From positions 124,001 through 188,000 of the forward strand of contig NZ_CADFEB010000004.1 in the NCBI RefSeq assembly GCF_902833085.1: 64,000 bases of DNA, given 5' to 3'. The notes under the pieces were generated by a model. The model saw nothing but the letters and a program-made list of their open reading frames with translations, was not told where the DNA came from and made no database searches. The DNA comes from Burkholderia ubonensis (GTDB lineage: Bacteria > Pseudomonadota > Gammaproteobacteria > Burkholderiales > Burkholderiaceae). A program made the translations under genes and the position numbers. Positions 26,433-35,745 of the stretch are shown piece by piece (within the stretch, counting starts at the first letter, position 1; every line of letters begins with the position of its first letter).

Positions 26433-26566
26433 CCGGTGGTGCGTGCCGGCGTGCAGCCGCCGGATGCGCGCCGGTGATCGATCCATGCGGATCCGTGCGG
26501 GCCGCGACCGCACGGCCCCTGCAGAATGCGACCCGATTGCCGATATAACGAACGGCAAGGTTCCGA

Positions 26567-26932
26567 ATGCGCGAAATCTTCGGCGCGGATGCCGCGCTGT
26601 ATTCGAAGGTCTCGAAGTACGGCTCGGTGTACCAGATCATCGACAGCACGACGGTGGTGACCGCGTCGGCCAAGCTCGTCGACCTGAAAACGGGCGACGT
26701 GCTGTGGCAGGGTAAAGGCAGCGCGAGCGGCAAGGATCTCGGCAACAACGTGAACGTCGGCGGGTTCGGGATCGTCGGCGTGCTCGTGCAGGCCGCCGTC
26801 AAGCAGATCGCGCATTCGTTGACCGACGAGGCCCACGACGTGGCCGCGCTGACCAGCAATCGCCTGTTGTCGGCCGGCCCGCCGACCGGCCTGCTGTACG
26901 GCCCGCGTTCGCGCAAGTACGGCACCGACTGA
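26567..26932 (+). pseudogene. 5'-truncated DUF799 (GNA1162-like) lipoprotein remnant
   Basis: 121 codons encode only the C-terminal half of a DUF799 protein: REIFGADAALYSKVSKYGSVY, then ASAKLVDLKTGDVLWQGKG. Intact members are about 220 aa with a lipoprotein signal peptide and an N-terminal domain; neither is encoded in the 134 bases between gor and this frame. Intact copies normally lie beside CsgG-like and DUF4810 genes, also absent here. Homology begins abruptly at the putative start Met, and no ribosome-binding site is evident. It is most likely a non-functional remnant left by a deletion after gor. Confidence 0.72.
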
Positions 26933-27001
26933 CCGGCTGCCATCCGCGAAAGCCACGGCGCGCGCCATGCGCGCCGTGTGCGCTTCGGCGTCGGGACACG
27001 T

Positions 27002-28303
27002 CTAGTGCACGCCGAGCGCATCCAGCAGCCGATACCAGCTCATCGCGAGCACCAGCGCCGGCGTGCGCAATAGCGCGCCGCCCGGGAAATCGCGATGCGC
27101 GACCTTGCCGAACAGGTCGAAGCGGCTCGCCTGCCCGTCGATCGCCTCGGCGATCAGCTTGCCCGCCAGCGCGGTCGTGTTCACGCCGTGCCCCGAGAAT
27201 CCCTGAGCGAAATACAGCGTCGGCGCGACCCGCCCGAAGTGCGGCGCGCGGTTCATCGTGATGTCGACGAAGCCGCCCCACGCGTATTCCACCTTCACGT
27301 CCGCGAGCTGCGGGAACGTCTTCAGCATGTCGCTGCGCATCGCTTGCGCGAGATGGCGCGGCTGCCGCGTCGAGTAGCTGACCTTGCCGCCCCACACGAG
27401 CCGCGTGTCCGGCGCTGGCCGGAAATAGTCGAGCACGAAACGGCTGTCGCAGACCGCCGCGCGCGCCGGCATCAGCGCGGCGGCGCGCGATTCGCCGAGC
27501 GGCTCTGTCGCGATCACGTAGGTGCCGACCGGCATGATCTTCCTCGCGAGCGCCGGCGCGAGCGCGCCCAGATACGCGTTGCACGCGAGCACGACGAAGC
27601 GCGCGCGCACGTGGCCCTGCGCCGTCTCGACGAGATGGCCGGCCGGGATGTCGCGCACGCGCGTCACGCAGCTCTGCTCGTGGATGCGCACGCCGGCCCC
27701 GGTCGCCGCGCGCGCGAGGCCGAGCGTGTAGTTCAGCGGGTGCAGGTGGCCGCTGTCGGGGTCGTACAGGCCGCCGCGGTAGCGTGACGTCTGCACGTAG
27801 CCGCCGAGCTCGTCCGCTTCGACGAACTGCAGGCGGTCGTAGCCGAAGCGCGTTGCGGCTTCGTCGCGCCAGCGCTTGAGCGCATCGGCGTCGCGCGCGG
27901 TGTTCGCGGCGGTCAGGTAGCCGGGCACCAGCGCGCACTCGATGTCGTGCTGCGCGATGCGCGACTTCACGAGCGACAGCGTTTCGAGCCCCATCTCCCA
28001 GATGCGCTTCACGTCCGCGTCCGGCAGGTAGCGCGCGAACGTGTCGATGTCGCACGCGTAGCCGCCGATCAGCTGCCCGCCGTTGCGGCCGCTCGCGGCC
28101 CAGCCGACCCGCGACGCCTCGAGCACGACGACCGAATGGCCGCGCTCGGCGAGATTGAGCGCGGCCGACAGGCCGGTCAGGCCCGCGCCGATCACGCACA
28201 CGTCGGCGTCGACGGCGCCGGCGAGCGGCGGATGATGCGTCGCATCGTTGGCGGTGGCCGCGTAGTACGACGCGGCATGCGGTTGGTTCGCGAAATTCTG
28301 CAT
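27002..28303 (-). CDS. puuB: Gamma-glutamylputrescine oxidase-like FAD oxidoreductase (copy 2)
   Basis: 433 aa, start at MQNFANQPHAASYYAAT. It is a DAO-family flavoprotein: FAD Rossmann motif VIGAGLTGLSAALNLAERGHSV, then GWAASGRNGGQL, and the C-terminal FAD motif YFAQGFSGHGVNTTALAGK. It has the family length and signatures of PuuB, which oxidises gamma-glutamylputrescine to the aldehyde, releasing ammonia and hydrogen peroxide. It is the last gene of the ten-gene polyamine operon, 23 bases after a paralogue that shares its architecture. Which of the two handles putrescine and which another polyamine cannot be told from sequence. Confidence 0.85.
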   Translation of the reverse strand: MQNFANQPHAASYYAATANDATHHPPLAGAVDADVCVIGAGLTGLSAALNLAERGHSVVVLEASRVGWAASGRNGGQLIGGYACDIDTFARYLPDADVKRIWEMGLETLSLVKSRIAQHDIECALVPGYLTAANTARDADALKRWRDEAATRFGYDRLQFVEADELGGYVQTSRYRGGLYDPDSGHLHPLNYTLGLARAATGAGVRIHEQSCVTRVRDIPAGHLVETAQGHVRARFVVLACNAYLGALAPALARKIMPVGTYVIATEPLGESRAAALMPARAAVCDSRFVLDYFRPAPDTRLVWGGKVSYSTRQPRHLAQAMRSDMLKTFPQLADVKVEYAWGGFVDITMNRAPHFGRVAPTLYFAQGFSGHGVNTTALAGKLIAEAIDGQASRFDLFGKVAHRDFPGGALLRTPALVLAMSWYRLLDALGVH

Positions 28304-28326
28304 GGTCAGGAACACGAATGAATGGC

Positions 28327-29646
28327 TCAGAACAATTCCCGGACGCGGTGATACAGCATTCCGAGTTCGAGCGCGGGCTGCCGCCACGCGTCGCCGCCCG
28401 GGAAGCGGCGATGGCGCAGGCGCGCGAACAGGTCGAACGCGCGCGCGTCGCCCGCGATCGCGCCGGCGACCGCGCGCCCGGCGATGCCGGTGAGCGCGAC
28501 GCCATGCCCGCTGAAGCCCTGCACGTAGAAGAAGTTCGGGTCGATCGCGCCGAAGTCCGGCGCGCGGTTGCGCGTGACGTCGACGAAGCCGCCCCATGCG
28601 TAGTCGACGCGCACGTCGGCAAGCTGCGGGAACACGCAGGCCATGCGCCGCCGGATCGCACCCGCGAGCGCGGCGGGCGACGCGCCCGCGGAGCTCGCAC
28701 GGCCGCCGAACAGCATCCGGTGGTCGGCGGACAGCCGGAAGTAGTCGAGCAAGAAGTTGTTGTCGCACACCGCTTCGCGCCGCGCGATCAGCGCGTCGGC
28801 GCGTGTCTTGCCGAGCGGCTCGGTCGCGATGATGTACGACGCGATCGGCGCGATGCGCGCGGCCGTCGCAGCAGGCAGCACGCCGCCCGGCCCCGCGTTG
28901 CAGCACGACACGACGAAGCGGCAGCGGATCTCGCCGGACGGCGTGCGTACGACGGGCCGCGCGCCGCGCACGACGTCGAGCGCCGGCGTGTGCGCGAACA
29001 GCACGACGCCTTCGCGGCGCGCGGCGTCGGCGAGGCCGAGGCAGTACTTGAGCGGATGCAGGTGGCCGGACAGCGGATCGTGGACGCCTGCGAGATAGCG
29101 CGTCGATGCGATGCGCGCGCGGATCGCGTCGGTGTCGAGCCAGGTGAGCGACGGATGGCCCCAGCGCGACGTTGCCGAGTCCATCCACGCGCGCAGGCCG
29201 CCGATGCGGCGCGGCCGGGTCGCGACGGTCAGGTAGCCGCGCGTGAAGTCGCAGTCGATCCCGTAGCGCGCGATCCGCTCGGCGATCAGCGCGACGCCGT
29301 CGAGCGACAGCGCCCACGCCGCGCGCGCGCCGTCGGCGCCGAGCTGATGCTCGATCGCCTCGTCCTTCGCGAAGCCGGCGATCGCCTGCCCGCCGTTGCG
29401 GCCCGACGCGCCCCAGCCTGGCCGGTGCGCGTCGATCACGGCGACGGACAAGCCGCGCGCGCGGCAGTCGAGTGCCGTCGACAGGCCCGCGAAGCCGGCG
29501 CCGATCACGCACACGTCGACGTCGAGCGTGCCGTCGAGCGACGGAGCGCCGCCCGACGGGTCGTCGCCCTCGGGGCGCGCGGCGCTCGCTTCGTAGTACG
29601 AGTCGTGCGCGAGCGCGTCGGCGCGGCGGGTGAAAGACTGGCTCAT
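28327..29646 (-). CDS. puuB: Gamma-glutamylputrescine oxidase-like FAD oxidoreductase (copy 1)
   Basis: 439 aa from MSQSFTRRADALAHDSYYEA, chosen for its strong GGAGGGAG ribosome-binding site. It is a DAO-family FAD enzyme with VIGAGFAGLSTALDCRARGLSV, the GWGASGRNGGQAIAGF motif, and FYVQGFSGHGVALTGIAGR near the C-terminus. It is paralogous to the gene that follows but clearly diverged, so the pair is not a recent duplication. It sits between the DUF3138 porin and its paralogue in the polyamine operon. The probable reaction is oxidative deamination of a glutamylated polyamine in the cytoplasm. Confidence 0.85.
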   Translation of the reverse strand: MSQSFTRRADALAHDSYYEASAARPEGDDPSGGAPSLDGTLDVDVCVIGAGFAGLSTALDCRARGLSVAVIDAHRPGWGASGRNGGQAIAGFAKDEAIEHQLGADGARAAWALSLDGVALIAERIARYGIDCDFTRGYLTVATRPRRIGGLRAWMDSATSRWGHPSLTWLDTDAIRARIASTRYLAGVHDPLSGHLHPLKYCLGLADAARREGVVLFAHTPALDVVRGARPVVRTPSGEIRCRFVVSCCNAGPGGVLPAATAARIAPIASYIIATEPLGKTRADALIARREAVCDNNFLLDYFRLSADHRMLFGGRASSAGASPAALAGAIRRRMACVFPQLADVRVDYAWGGFVDVTRNRAPDFGAIDPNFFYVQGFSGHGVALTGIAGRAVAGAIAGDARAFDLFARLRHRRFPGGDAWRQPALELGMLYHRVRELF

Positions 29647-29746
29647 GAAACCGACTCCCTCCATGCGGCGCGCAATGCGCCGGAATCCTGCGTGAAGTGT
29701 TGCGCGGCACGCCGTGCGCGCTGCACGGCGCGCCGCGCGGCCGGCA

Positions 29747-31330
29747 TCAGAACGAGTAGATGAACTGCGTCGCGAGCAGGTCGTTGGACTTGCCGTACGA
29801 CCCGTCGTGGCGCAGGAACACCTTGTTGTTCGCCCAGTCGTGCCGGTATTCGACCTTCACGGTGATCTGCTGGGTCGGATAGAACAGCAGGTCGAGCGCG
29901 ACGTCCTGGCGGATCGCGCCCTTGCACTCGAAGCCGAGGCCGCCGCCGGCCTTCGACGTCGCGAGACAGTCCGAATCGACGCCGAAGCCGTTGCTCGTAT
30001 CCATGCCGTTGCCGTTCAGTGCAATGCCGCCACCGCCGCCGCCGTTCTTGCTGTTCACGAGGGCATCGTAGCGCAGCGTCACGCCCATGCGGCCGACCAC
30101 CGGCGCGTTGAACTTGCGGTGCGCGAGCAGCGACAGGCCGTACCACTGCGCGAGGCCGCCGTTGAACGCCGCATGCTGCTGCCGGCCGTAGTCGACTTCC
30201 GCGTTGTATTGCACGTCGGCGAGCGTATAGGTGGCGTCGACCTCGCCGAAGAAGAACGTGCCGTACGCGCTCGGCGCGGCACCGCCGGGGCCGTAGTGGA
30301 CGTTGCCGTTCGAATCGATCGCGCTACCCAGCGTCTGGCGGCCGATGTTGAACGAACCGCCGAGGTCGAGCGCGCTCGACCACGTGTAGTCCGCGCGCGC
30401 GGTGAAGGTCGGCACCTTGTTGCTGGTCGTGATCGGATCGCCGAGCGCGTTGGTGCCGGTCTGCGTGACCGAACCGGCGGTGCGGTACTGCTCGTTGCCG
30501 ACGAAGAACTTCCACGCCCAGCTGCCCTTCGTGTAGTTCGCGCCCGCGCCGATGTAGCTGCCCGGGTCGGAGAAGTCGTACAGCAGGTTGTGCGTGAGCG
30601 TGAGCATCTGGTTCGACTGCTGCACCTCGTAGCCGCCGAAGCTCGGGATCAGGCCGGCGACGAGCGTCGTCGACGCGCTGATCGGCACGTTGACCACCGC
30701 CGTGTTCAGGATGTTGTTGCCGATGTTGCCGCGCGAGTTCGAGAGCAGCGTGATGCCGTTGCCGCGGTTCGGCATCAGCGTGATCTCGGCCGACGGCGCC
30801 ATCGGGCCGACGCCGAAGGTCTTCTTGATGTCGAGGTACAGGTCGCCGAACGTGCTGTTGAAGTAGTTGTACACGCTCTCGTGGTTCGCGAACAGGAACG
30901 ACGACGTGCCCGGCGCGCGGTTGTAGACGTAGGTCGGATCGATGTAGCCGGTGATCGACAGGCCGGCGATCGGCCCGGTGTTCGCCGCGTCCGTCAGCGA
31001 GTCGACCTTCAACTGCTGGTTCGCGATCTGCTGCTTCATCTCGGTCACGTCGTCGTTGCTCAGCATGGCCTGCGCACGGCCGTAGTCGGGCGACGCCGGA
31101 TCGGCGGCCGCGACGGCGACCGGCTTGCCGCCGGACGTCGCGCCGGCCTGAGCGGTCGCGCTCGCGGCGCCGCCCGGCTTCACGGCAAGCTGCGCCTGCA
31201 TCGCCTTCATCTGCTTCTGCAGCGCGGCAACCTGCGCCTGCAGCGCCTTGATCTGGGCGGACGTCGAGTCAGCCAGCGCGATGCCCGGCAGCGCGCCGGC
31301 CACCAGCAGGCAGATCAGTTTCTTCTTCAT
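29747..31330 (-). CDS. DUF3138 outer-membrane porin in the polyamine operon
   Basis: 527 aa. The start at MKKKLICLLVAGALPGIALA gives a signal peptide; the 28 upstream codons look non-coding. A short coiled coil (SAQIKALQAQVAALQKQMKA) follows the signal, then a long beta-rich part ending in an aromatic residue (LLATQFIYSF), as in outer-membrane barrels. DUF3138 proteins are predicted porins of beta-proteobacteria with unproven substrates. It lies between potI and the PuuB-like genes on the same strand, so a role in polyamine passage across the outer membrane is a reasonable inference. Confidence 0.82.
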   Translation of the reverse strand: MKKKLICLLVAGALPGIALADSTSAQIKALQAQVAALQKQMKAMQAQLAVKPGGAASATAQAGATSGGKPVAVAAADPASPDYGRAQAMLSNDDVTEMKQQIANQQLKVDSLTDAANTGPIAGLSITGYIDPTYVYNRAPGTSSFLFANHESVYNYFNSTFGDLYLDIKKTFGVGPMAPSAEITLMPNRGNGITLLSNSRGNIGNNILNTAVVNVPISASTTLVAGLIPSFGGYEVQQSNQMLTLTHNLLYDFSDPGSYIGAGANYTKGSWAWKFFVGNEQYRTAGSVTQTGTNALGDPITTSNKVPTFTARADYTWSSALDLGGSFNIGRQTLGSAIDSNGNVHYGPGGAAPSAYGTFFFGEVDATYTLADVQYNAEVDYGRQQHAAFNGGLAQWYGLSLLAHRKFNAPVVGRMGVTLRYDALVNSKNGGGGGGIALNGNGMDTSNGFGVDSDCLATSKAGGGLGFECKGAIRQDVALDLLFYPTQQITVKVEYRHDWANNKVFLRHDGSYGKSNDLLATQFIYSF

Positions 31331-31458
31331 CACGGATTCTCCTAGCGGTCGTATGTCGGCAAAAGTGCGATGAGCGCAGCGCGGCGCCCGTGCGGCGCAT
31401 CTCTCGGAACGCACGGGGCCGCGTCATTGTTTTGATGGATGAGCGGTGAGCGGGGCGG

Positions 31459-32292
31459 TCAGGAAAACGCGAGCCGCAGGTCGGCCGCGCGCCGTCGTTC
31501 GCGCGCGATCATCATCTGGTTCACGGCGATCACGCCGATCGTGACGGCCGTGATGAACAGCGTCGCGAGCGCGTTCATCTCCGGATTCAGGCCGAGCCGC
31601 ACGCGCGAGAACACGACGAGCGGCAGCGTCGTCGAGCCGGGGCCCGACAGGAACGCCGACAGCACGAGGTCGTCGATCGACAGCGTGAACGACAAGAGCC
31701 ACCCCGACAGCAGCGCCTGCGAGATCAGCGGCAGCGTGACCACGAAGAACACCTTCAGCGGCGTCGCGCCGAGATCGAGCGCGGCCTCTTCCAGCGACCT
31801 GTTCAGCTCCTTCACGCGCGACTGCACGATGATCGCGACGTACGACACGCACAGCATCACGTGGCCGATCCAGATCGTGACCATCCCGCGCCCCTTCGGC
31901 CAGCCGAACATCTGCTCCAGCGCGACGAACAGCAGCAGCAGCGAGATGCCCTGGATCACCTCGGGAATCACGAGCGGCGCGTTGATCATCCCCGTGTACA
32001 GCGTGAAGCCGCGAAAGCGCCCGAAGCGCGCGAGCACGAAGCCCGCCCACGTGCCGATCACGACCGACGCGGTGGCGGTCAGCAGGCCGATCTTCAGCGA
32101 CAGCCACGCGGCCGTCAGCAGCTCGTCGTCCTGCCACAGCGATGCGTACCACTTCAGCGAGAAGCCCGACCACACGGTGACGAGCTTCGATTCGTTGCAC
32201 GAATACACGACGAGGCTGATGATCGGGATGTACAGGAACAGGAATCCGAATGCGAGGACGCCCGTCGACAGCGGTTTGCTCGGCTTGGTCAT
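31459..32292 (-). CDS. potI: Putrescine ABC transporter permease PotI
   Basis: 277 aa with six hydrophobic segments. It is an MetI-like permease of the spermidine/putrescine family (PotC/PotI branch), with the EAA loop RSLEEAALDLGATPLKVFFVVTLPLI that contacts the ATPase. The start overlaps the potH stop (ATGA), so the permease pair is translationally coupled. It forms the inner-membrane channel with PotH, energised by PotG and fed by PotF. Confidence 0.93.
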   Translation of the reverse strand: MTKPSKPLSTGVLAFGFLFLYIPIISLVVYSCNESKLVTVWSGFSLKWYASLWQDDELLTAAWLSLKIGLLTATASVVIGTWAGFVLARFGRFRGFTLYTGMINAPLVIPEVIQGISLLLLFVALEQMFGWPKGRGMVTIWIGHVMLCVSYVAIIVQSRVKELNRSLEEAALDLGATPLKVFFVVTLPLISQALLSGWLLSFTLSIDDLVLSAFLSGPGSTTLPLVVFSRVRLGLNPEMNALATLFITAVTIGVIAVNQMMIARERRRAADLRLAFS

Positions 32293-33275
32293 TTCGCGTC
32301 CTCCAGTTCCTTGACCTGGTAGTACTGGAACAGCGCCATCGGCACGAGCAGCAGCAGCACCATCGCCACCGTCACCGCGGACGCCATCGGCCAGTCCATG
32401 TTGTTGAAGAACTCGTCCCACATCACGCGGCCGATCATCAGCGTGTCCGCGCCGCCGAGCAGCTCCGGGATCACGTATTCGCCGACCGCCGGGATGAACA
32501 CCAGCAGGCTGCCGGCGATGATCCCGTTCTTCGACAGCGGCAGCGTGATCCGCGTGAACGCGACCCATGGCTTCGCGCCGAGGTCGTACGCGGCTTCGAG
32601 CAGCGTGAGGTCCATCTTCACGAGGTGCGCGTAGAGCGGCATCACCATGAACGGCAGGTACGAATAGACCATTCCGATGTAGACGCCCGCGTCGCTGTGA
32701 TAGAGCCGCAGCGGCGTGTGGATGATGCCGAGCGCGATCAGCGCGTGGTTCAGCAGGCCGTCGTCCTTCAGGATGCCGATCCATGCGTACACGCGGATCA
32801 GGAACGACGTCCAGAACGGCAGCATCACGGCCATCATCAGCACGTTGCGCGTGCCGGGCTCCGAGCGCGCGATGTAGTACGCCATCGGATAGCCGATCAG
32901 CAGGCAGAACAGCGTCGACACGCCGGCCATCTTCAGCGAGCTGAGGTAGGTCGCGACGTACAGGTCGTCCTTCAGCAGGAACGCGTAGTGGCCGAGCTGG
33001 ATCGCGAAGTGCACGACGCCGTCCTGGATCTGCATCAGCGCCGTATACGGCGGGATGCCCATCACCTGGTCGGCGAAGCTGATCTTGAGCACCAGCACGA
33101 ACGGCAGCGCGAAGAACAGCGCGAGCCACACGAACGGCACGCCGATCGTGACGCCGCGGCCGGACGGCAGGACGCGCGACAGCGCGGCGAAGCGGCGCTT
33201 GCGCGCGGGGGCCGCTGCCGCGGCCACGGCGCCGGACGACACCGGCGCGGAGGAGGAGGGGGCGGAGGTTCTCAT
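32289..33275 (-). CDS. potH: Putrescine ABC transporter permease PotH
   Basis: 328 aa with a Ser/Ala/Pro-rich cytoplasmic N-terminus (about 1-45), then six transmembrane segments. The EAA loop is LLEAAYDLGAKPWVAFTRITLPL. It belongs to the PotB/PotH branch. It overlaps potG (4 bases) and potI (4 bases), giving a tightly coupled transporter block. Confidence 0.93.
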   Translation of the reverse strand: MRTSAPSSSAPVSSGAVAAAAAPARKRRFAALSRVLPSGRGVTIGVPFVWLALFFALPFVLVLKISFADQVMGIPPYTALMQIQDGVVHFAIQLGHYAFLLKDDLYVATYLSSLKMAGVSTLFCLLIGYPMAYYIARSEPGTRNVLMMAVMLPFWTSFLIRVYAWIGILKDDGLLNHALIALGIIHTPLRLYHSDAGVYIGMVYSYLPFMVMPLYAHLVKMDLTLLEAAYDLGAKPWVAFTRITLPLSKNGIIAGSLLVFIPAVGEYVIPELLGGADTLMIGRVMWDEFFNNMDWPMASAVTVAMVLLLLVPMALFQYYQVKELEDAK

Positions 33276-34438
33276 TGCGTCAGCACCACGCCGCTGGCGG
33301 GCGACCAGGAGACGAACACGTCGTCGTTGTAGGCGGGCGCACCGTCTTGCATCAGGTGCGAGCTGGACAGGTTCGACACGACGGTCTTGCCGCTCGGCAG
33401 GCGCACGTGGTACAGCGAGTAGCTGCCCATGTACGCGATGTCGGTGACGACGCCGCGCGCCCAGTTGTGCGGCGAGCGCGGCTTCTCGCGCGACACGTGG
33501 ATGCGCTCCGGCCGAACCGAGATGCCGACCGGCATCCCGAGCGGGCCCGTCACGCCGTGGCTCACGTACATGCGCGCTTCGAGGTCGTCGCTCTCGACGA
33601 AGATGTGGTCGGGCTCGTCCTCGACCACGCGGCCCTCGAACAGGTTGGTCGAGCCGATGAACTCGGCCGAGAAGCGGCTGTTCGGGTATTCGTACACTTC
33701 GCCGGGCGAGCCGATCTGCACGATCTTGCCTTCGCTCATCACCGCGAGGCGGCTCGCCATCGTCATCGCCTCTTCCTGGTCGTGCGTGACCATCACGCAG
33801 GTCACGTCGACCTTCTCGATGATGTTCACGAGCTCGAGCTGGGTCTTCTGGCGGATCTTCTTGTCGAGCGCGGACATCGGCTCGTCGAGCAGCAGCAGCT
33901 TCGGGCGCTTGACGAGCGAGCGCGCGAGCGCGACGCGCTGCTGCTGGCCGCCGGAAAGCTGGTGCGGCTTGCGCTTCGCGTACTTGCTCATCTGCACCAG
34001 CGCGAGCGCGTCAGCGACGCGTTCCCTGATCTCGTGCTTCGGCGTGCCTTCCTGCTTCAGGCCGAACGCGACGTTCGACTCGACCGTCATGTGCGGGAAC
34101 AGCGCATACGACTGGAACATCATGTTCACCGGGCGGCGGTACGGCGGCAGCGACGCGAGATCCTCGCCGTCGACGTAGATCTTGCCGGCGGTCGCGGTTT
34201 CGAGCCCGGCGAGCATGCGCAGCAACGTCGACTTGCCGCAGCCCGAGCTGCCGAGCAGCGCGAACAGCTCGTTTTTCGCGATCGTCAGGTTCACGTTGTC
34301 GACGGCCGTGCTGTCGCCGAACTTCTTCACGACGTTTTCGATGCGCACGAACGCGTCGTGCGTCGTGCGGGCCGCGGTGGCCGGCTGCGCATGGCGCGCA
34401 GCCGCGGAAGAGGGGATCGATTGCATGGGGTTCACCAT
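33272..34438 (-). CDS. potG: Putrescine ABC transporter ATP-binding protein PotG
   Basis: 388 aa; an alternative start four codons in (MQSIPSS) cannot be excluded, since neither has a strong ribosome-binding site. Walker A GSSGCGKSTLL, the ABC signature LSGGQQQRVALARSL, Walker B LLLLDEPMSALD and the switch His (MVTHDQEEAM) are all intact. The C-terminal third is the TOBE regulatory domain typical of polyamine-type importers. It is a peripheral inner-membrane ATPase powering PotH-PotI. Confidence 0.94.
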   Translation of the reverse strand: MVNPMQSIPSSAAARHAQPATAARTTHDAFVRIENVVKKFGDSTAVDNVNLTIAKNELFALLGSSGCGKSTLLRMLAGLETATAGKIYVDGEDLASLPPYRRPVNMMFQSYALFPHMTVESNVAFGLKQEGTPKHEIRERVADALALVQMSKYAKRKPHQLSGGQQQRVALARSLVKRPKLLLLDEPMSALDKKIRQKTQLELVNIIEKVDVTCVMVTHDQEEAMTMASRLAVMSEGKIVQIGSPGEVYEYPNSRFSAEFIGSTNLFEGRVVEDEPDHIFVESDDLEARMYVSHGVTGPLGMPVGISVRPERIHVSREKPRSPHNWARGVVTDIAYMGSYSLYHVRLPSGKTVVSNLSSSHLMQDGAPAYNDDVFVSWSPASGVVLTQ

Positions 34439-34565
34439 TCGTTCGTCACGGATTGCAGGCGTGAGCGTCCCCGCGCGAGGCGCAGGACGCGACTCGCGGA
34501 AAACGGCTCGTGCCGGGTGGAGCGGGGCGCGCGGGCGGACGGTCAGTACGCGGCGCGCGAGGCGA

Positions 34566-35684
34566 TCAGTGGCCGGTCTTCAATTGCGCCCACAGCCGGT
34601 TCTCGAGACGCAGGATGTCGGCCGGCATCGGCTTCATCAGCGTCATCTTCTTCAGCACGTCCTCGGCCGGATACACGGTCGGGTCCTGCGCGACGGCCGG
34701 CGTCACGAACTGGTGCGCGGCCTTGTTCGCGGTCGGGTAGAACACCGTGTTGGTGATCGCCGCGTTGACCTTCGGATCGGACACGTAGTTGATCCACTTA
34801 AGAGCGGCTTCCGGATGCGGCGCGTCCTTCGGGATCACCATCACGTCGAACCACAGCAGCCCGCCTTCCTTCGGGTTCGCGAACCTGATGTCGTACGAAC
34901 GCTTCGCTTCCGACGAGCGGCGGTGCGCGATGCCGACGTCGCCCGACCAGCCGAGCGCGACGCAGATGTCGTTGTTCGCGAGGTCGTTGATGTAGCCGGA
35001 CGAGTTGAACTGGGTGATGTACGGGCGGACTTTCTTCAGGACCTCGAACGCCGCCTGGTAGTCGGCGGGGTTCGTGCTGTTCGGGTTCCTGCCCATGTAC
35101 TGCAGCGTCGCGGCGAACACGTCGACCGCCTGGTCGAGGAACGACACGCCGCAGCTCTTGAGCTTCGACATGTTCGCCGGGTCGAACACCAGCGCCCAGC
35201 TGTCGACCGGCGCGTTCTCGCCGAGCGCCTTCTTCACCGCCTGCACGTTGTAGCCGAGGCCGTCCGTGCCGTACGCCCACGGCACGCCGTACTGGTTGCC
35301 GGGGTCGGCGTCCGCGATCATCTTCATCAGCAGCGGATCGAGGTTCGCGAGGTTCGGCAGCTTCGACTTGTCGAGCTTCTGGTAGACGCCGGCCTGGATC
35401 TGCTTGGCCATGTAGTTCGACGTCGGCACGACGATGTCGTAGCCCGAGCTGCCGGCGAGCAGCTTCGCCTGCAGCGTGTCGTCGCTGTCGTAGTTGTCGT
35501 ACTTGACGTGGATGCCGGTCTGCTTCTGGAAGTTCGGGATCGTGTCGGGCGCGATGTAGTCGGACCAGTTGTAGACGTTCAGTTCGTCGGCGGCTTGCGC
35601 CGGCGGGCTGGCGACCGACGTGAACGCGGCCGCGGCGGCGAGGGCGGCGGCGGAACAGGCTTGGCGAAGAGTGCGAGCACGCAT
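34566..35684 (-). CDS. potF: Putrescine-binding periplasmic protein PotF
   Basis: 372 aa. The start at MRARTLRQACSAAALAAAAA gives a signal peptide ending near AQA-ADELNVYNW; the open frame extends 42 codons upstream without leader character. It is a family 1 solute-binding protein with the polyamine-site motifs NVYNWSDYIAPDTIPNF, VVPTSNYMAKQ and ALGWSGDVGIAH. It delivers putrescine to the PotGHI complex. A 127-base gap separates it from potG, longer than elsewhere in the operon. Confidence 0.93.
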   Translation of the reverse strand: MRARTLRQACSAAALAAAAAFTSVASPPAQAADELNVYNWSDYIAPDTIPNFQKQTGIHVKYDNYDSDDTLQAKLLAGSSGYDIVVPTSNYMAKQIQAGVYQKLDKSKLPNLANLDPLLMKMIADADPGNQYGVPWAYGTDGLGYNVQAVKKALGENAPVDSWALVFDPANMSKLKSCGVSFLDQAVDVFAATLQYMGRNPNSTNPADYQAAFEVLKKVRPYITQFNSSGYINDLANNDICVALGWSGDVGIAHRRSSEAKRSYDIRFANPKEGGLLWFDVMVIPKDAPHPEAALKWINYVSDPKVNAAITNTVFYPTANKAAHQFVTPAVAQDPTVYPAEDVLKKMTLMKPMPADILRLENRLWAQLKTGH

Positions 35685-35745
35685 GGTGGAGTTCCCCTGG
35701 TAAGGTGAGCCGCGGCGCGCACGCCGCGGCCCGTAGGCAAAGCCG

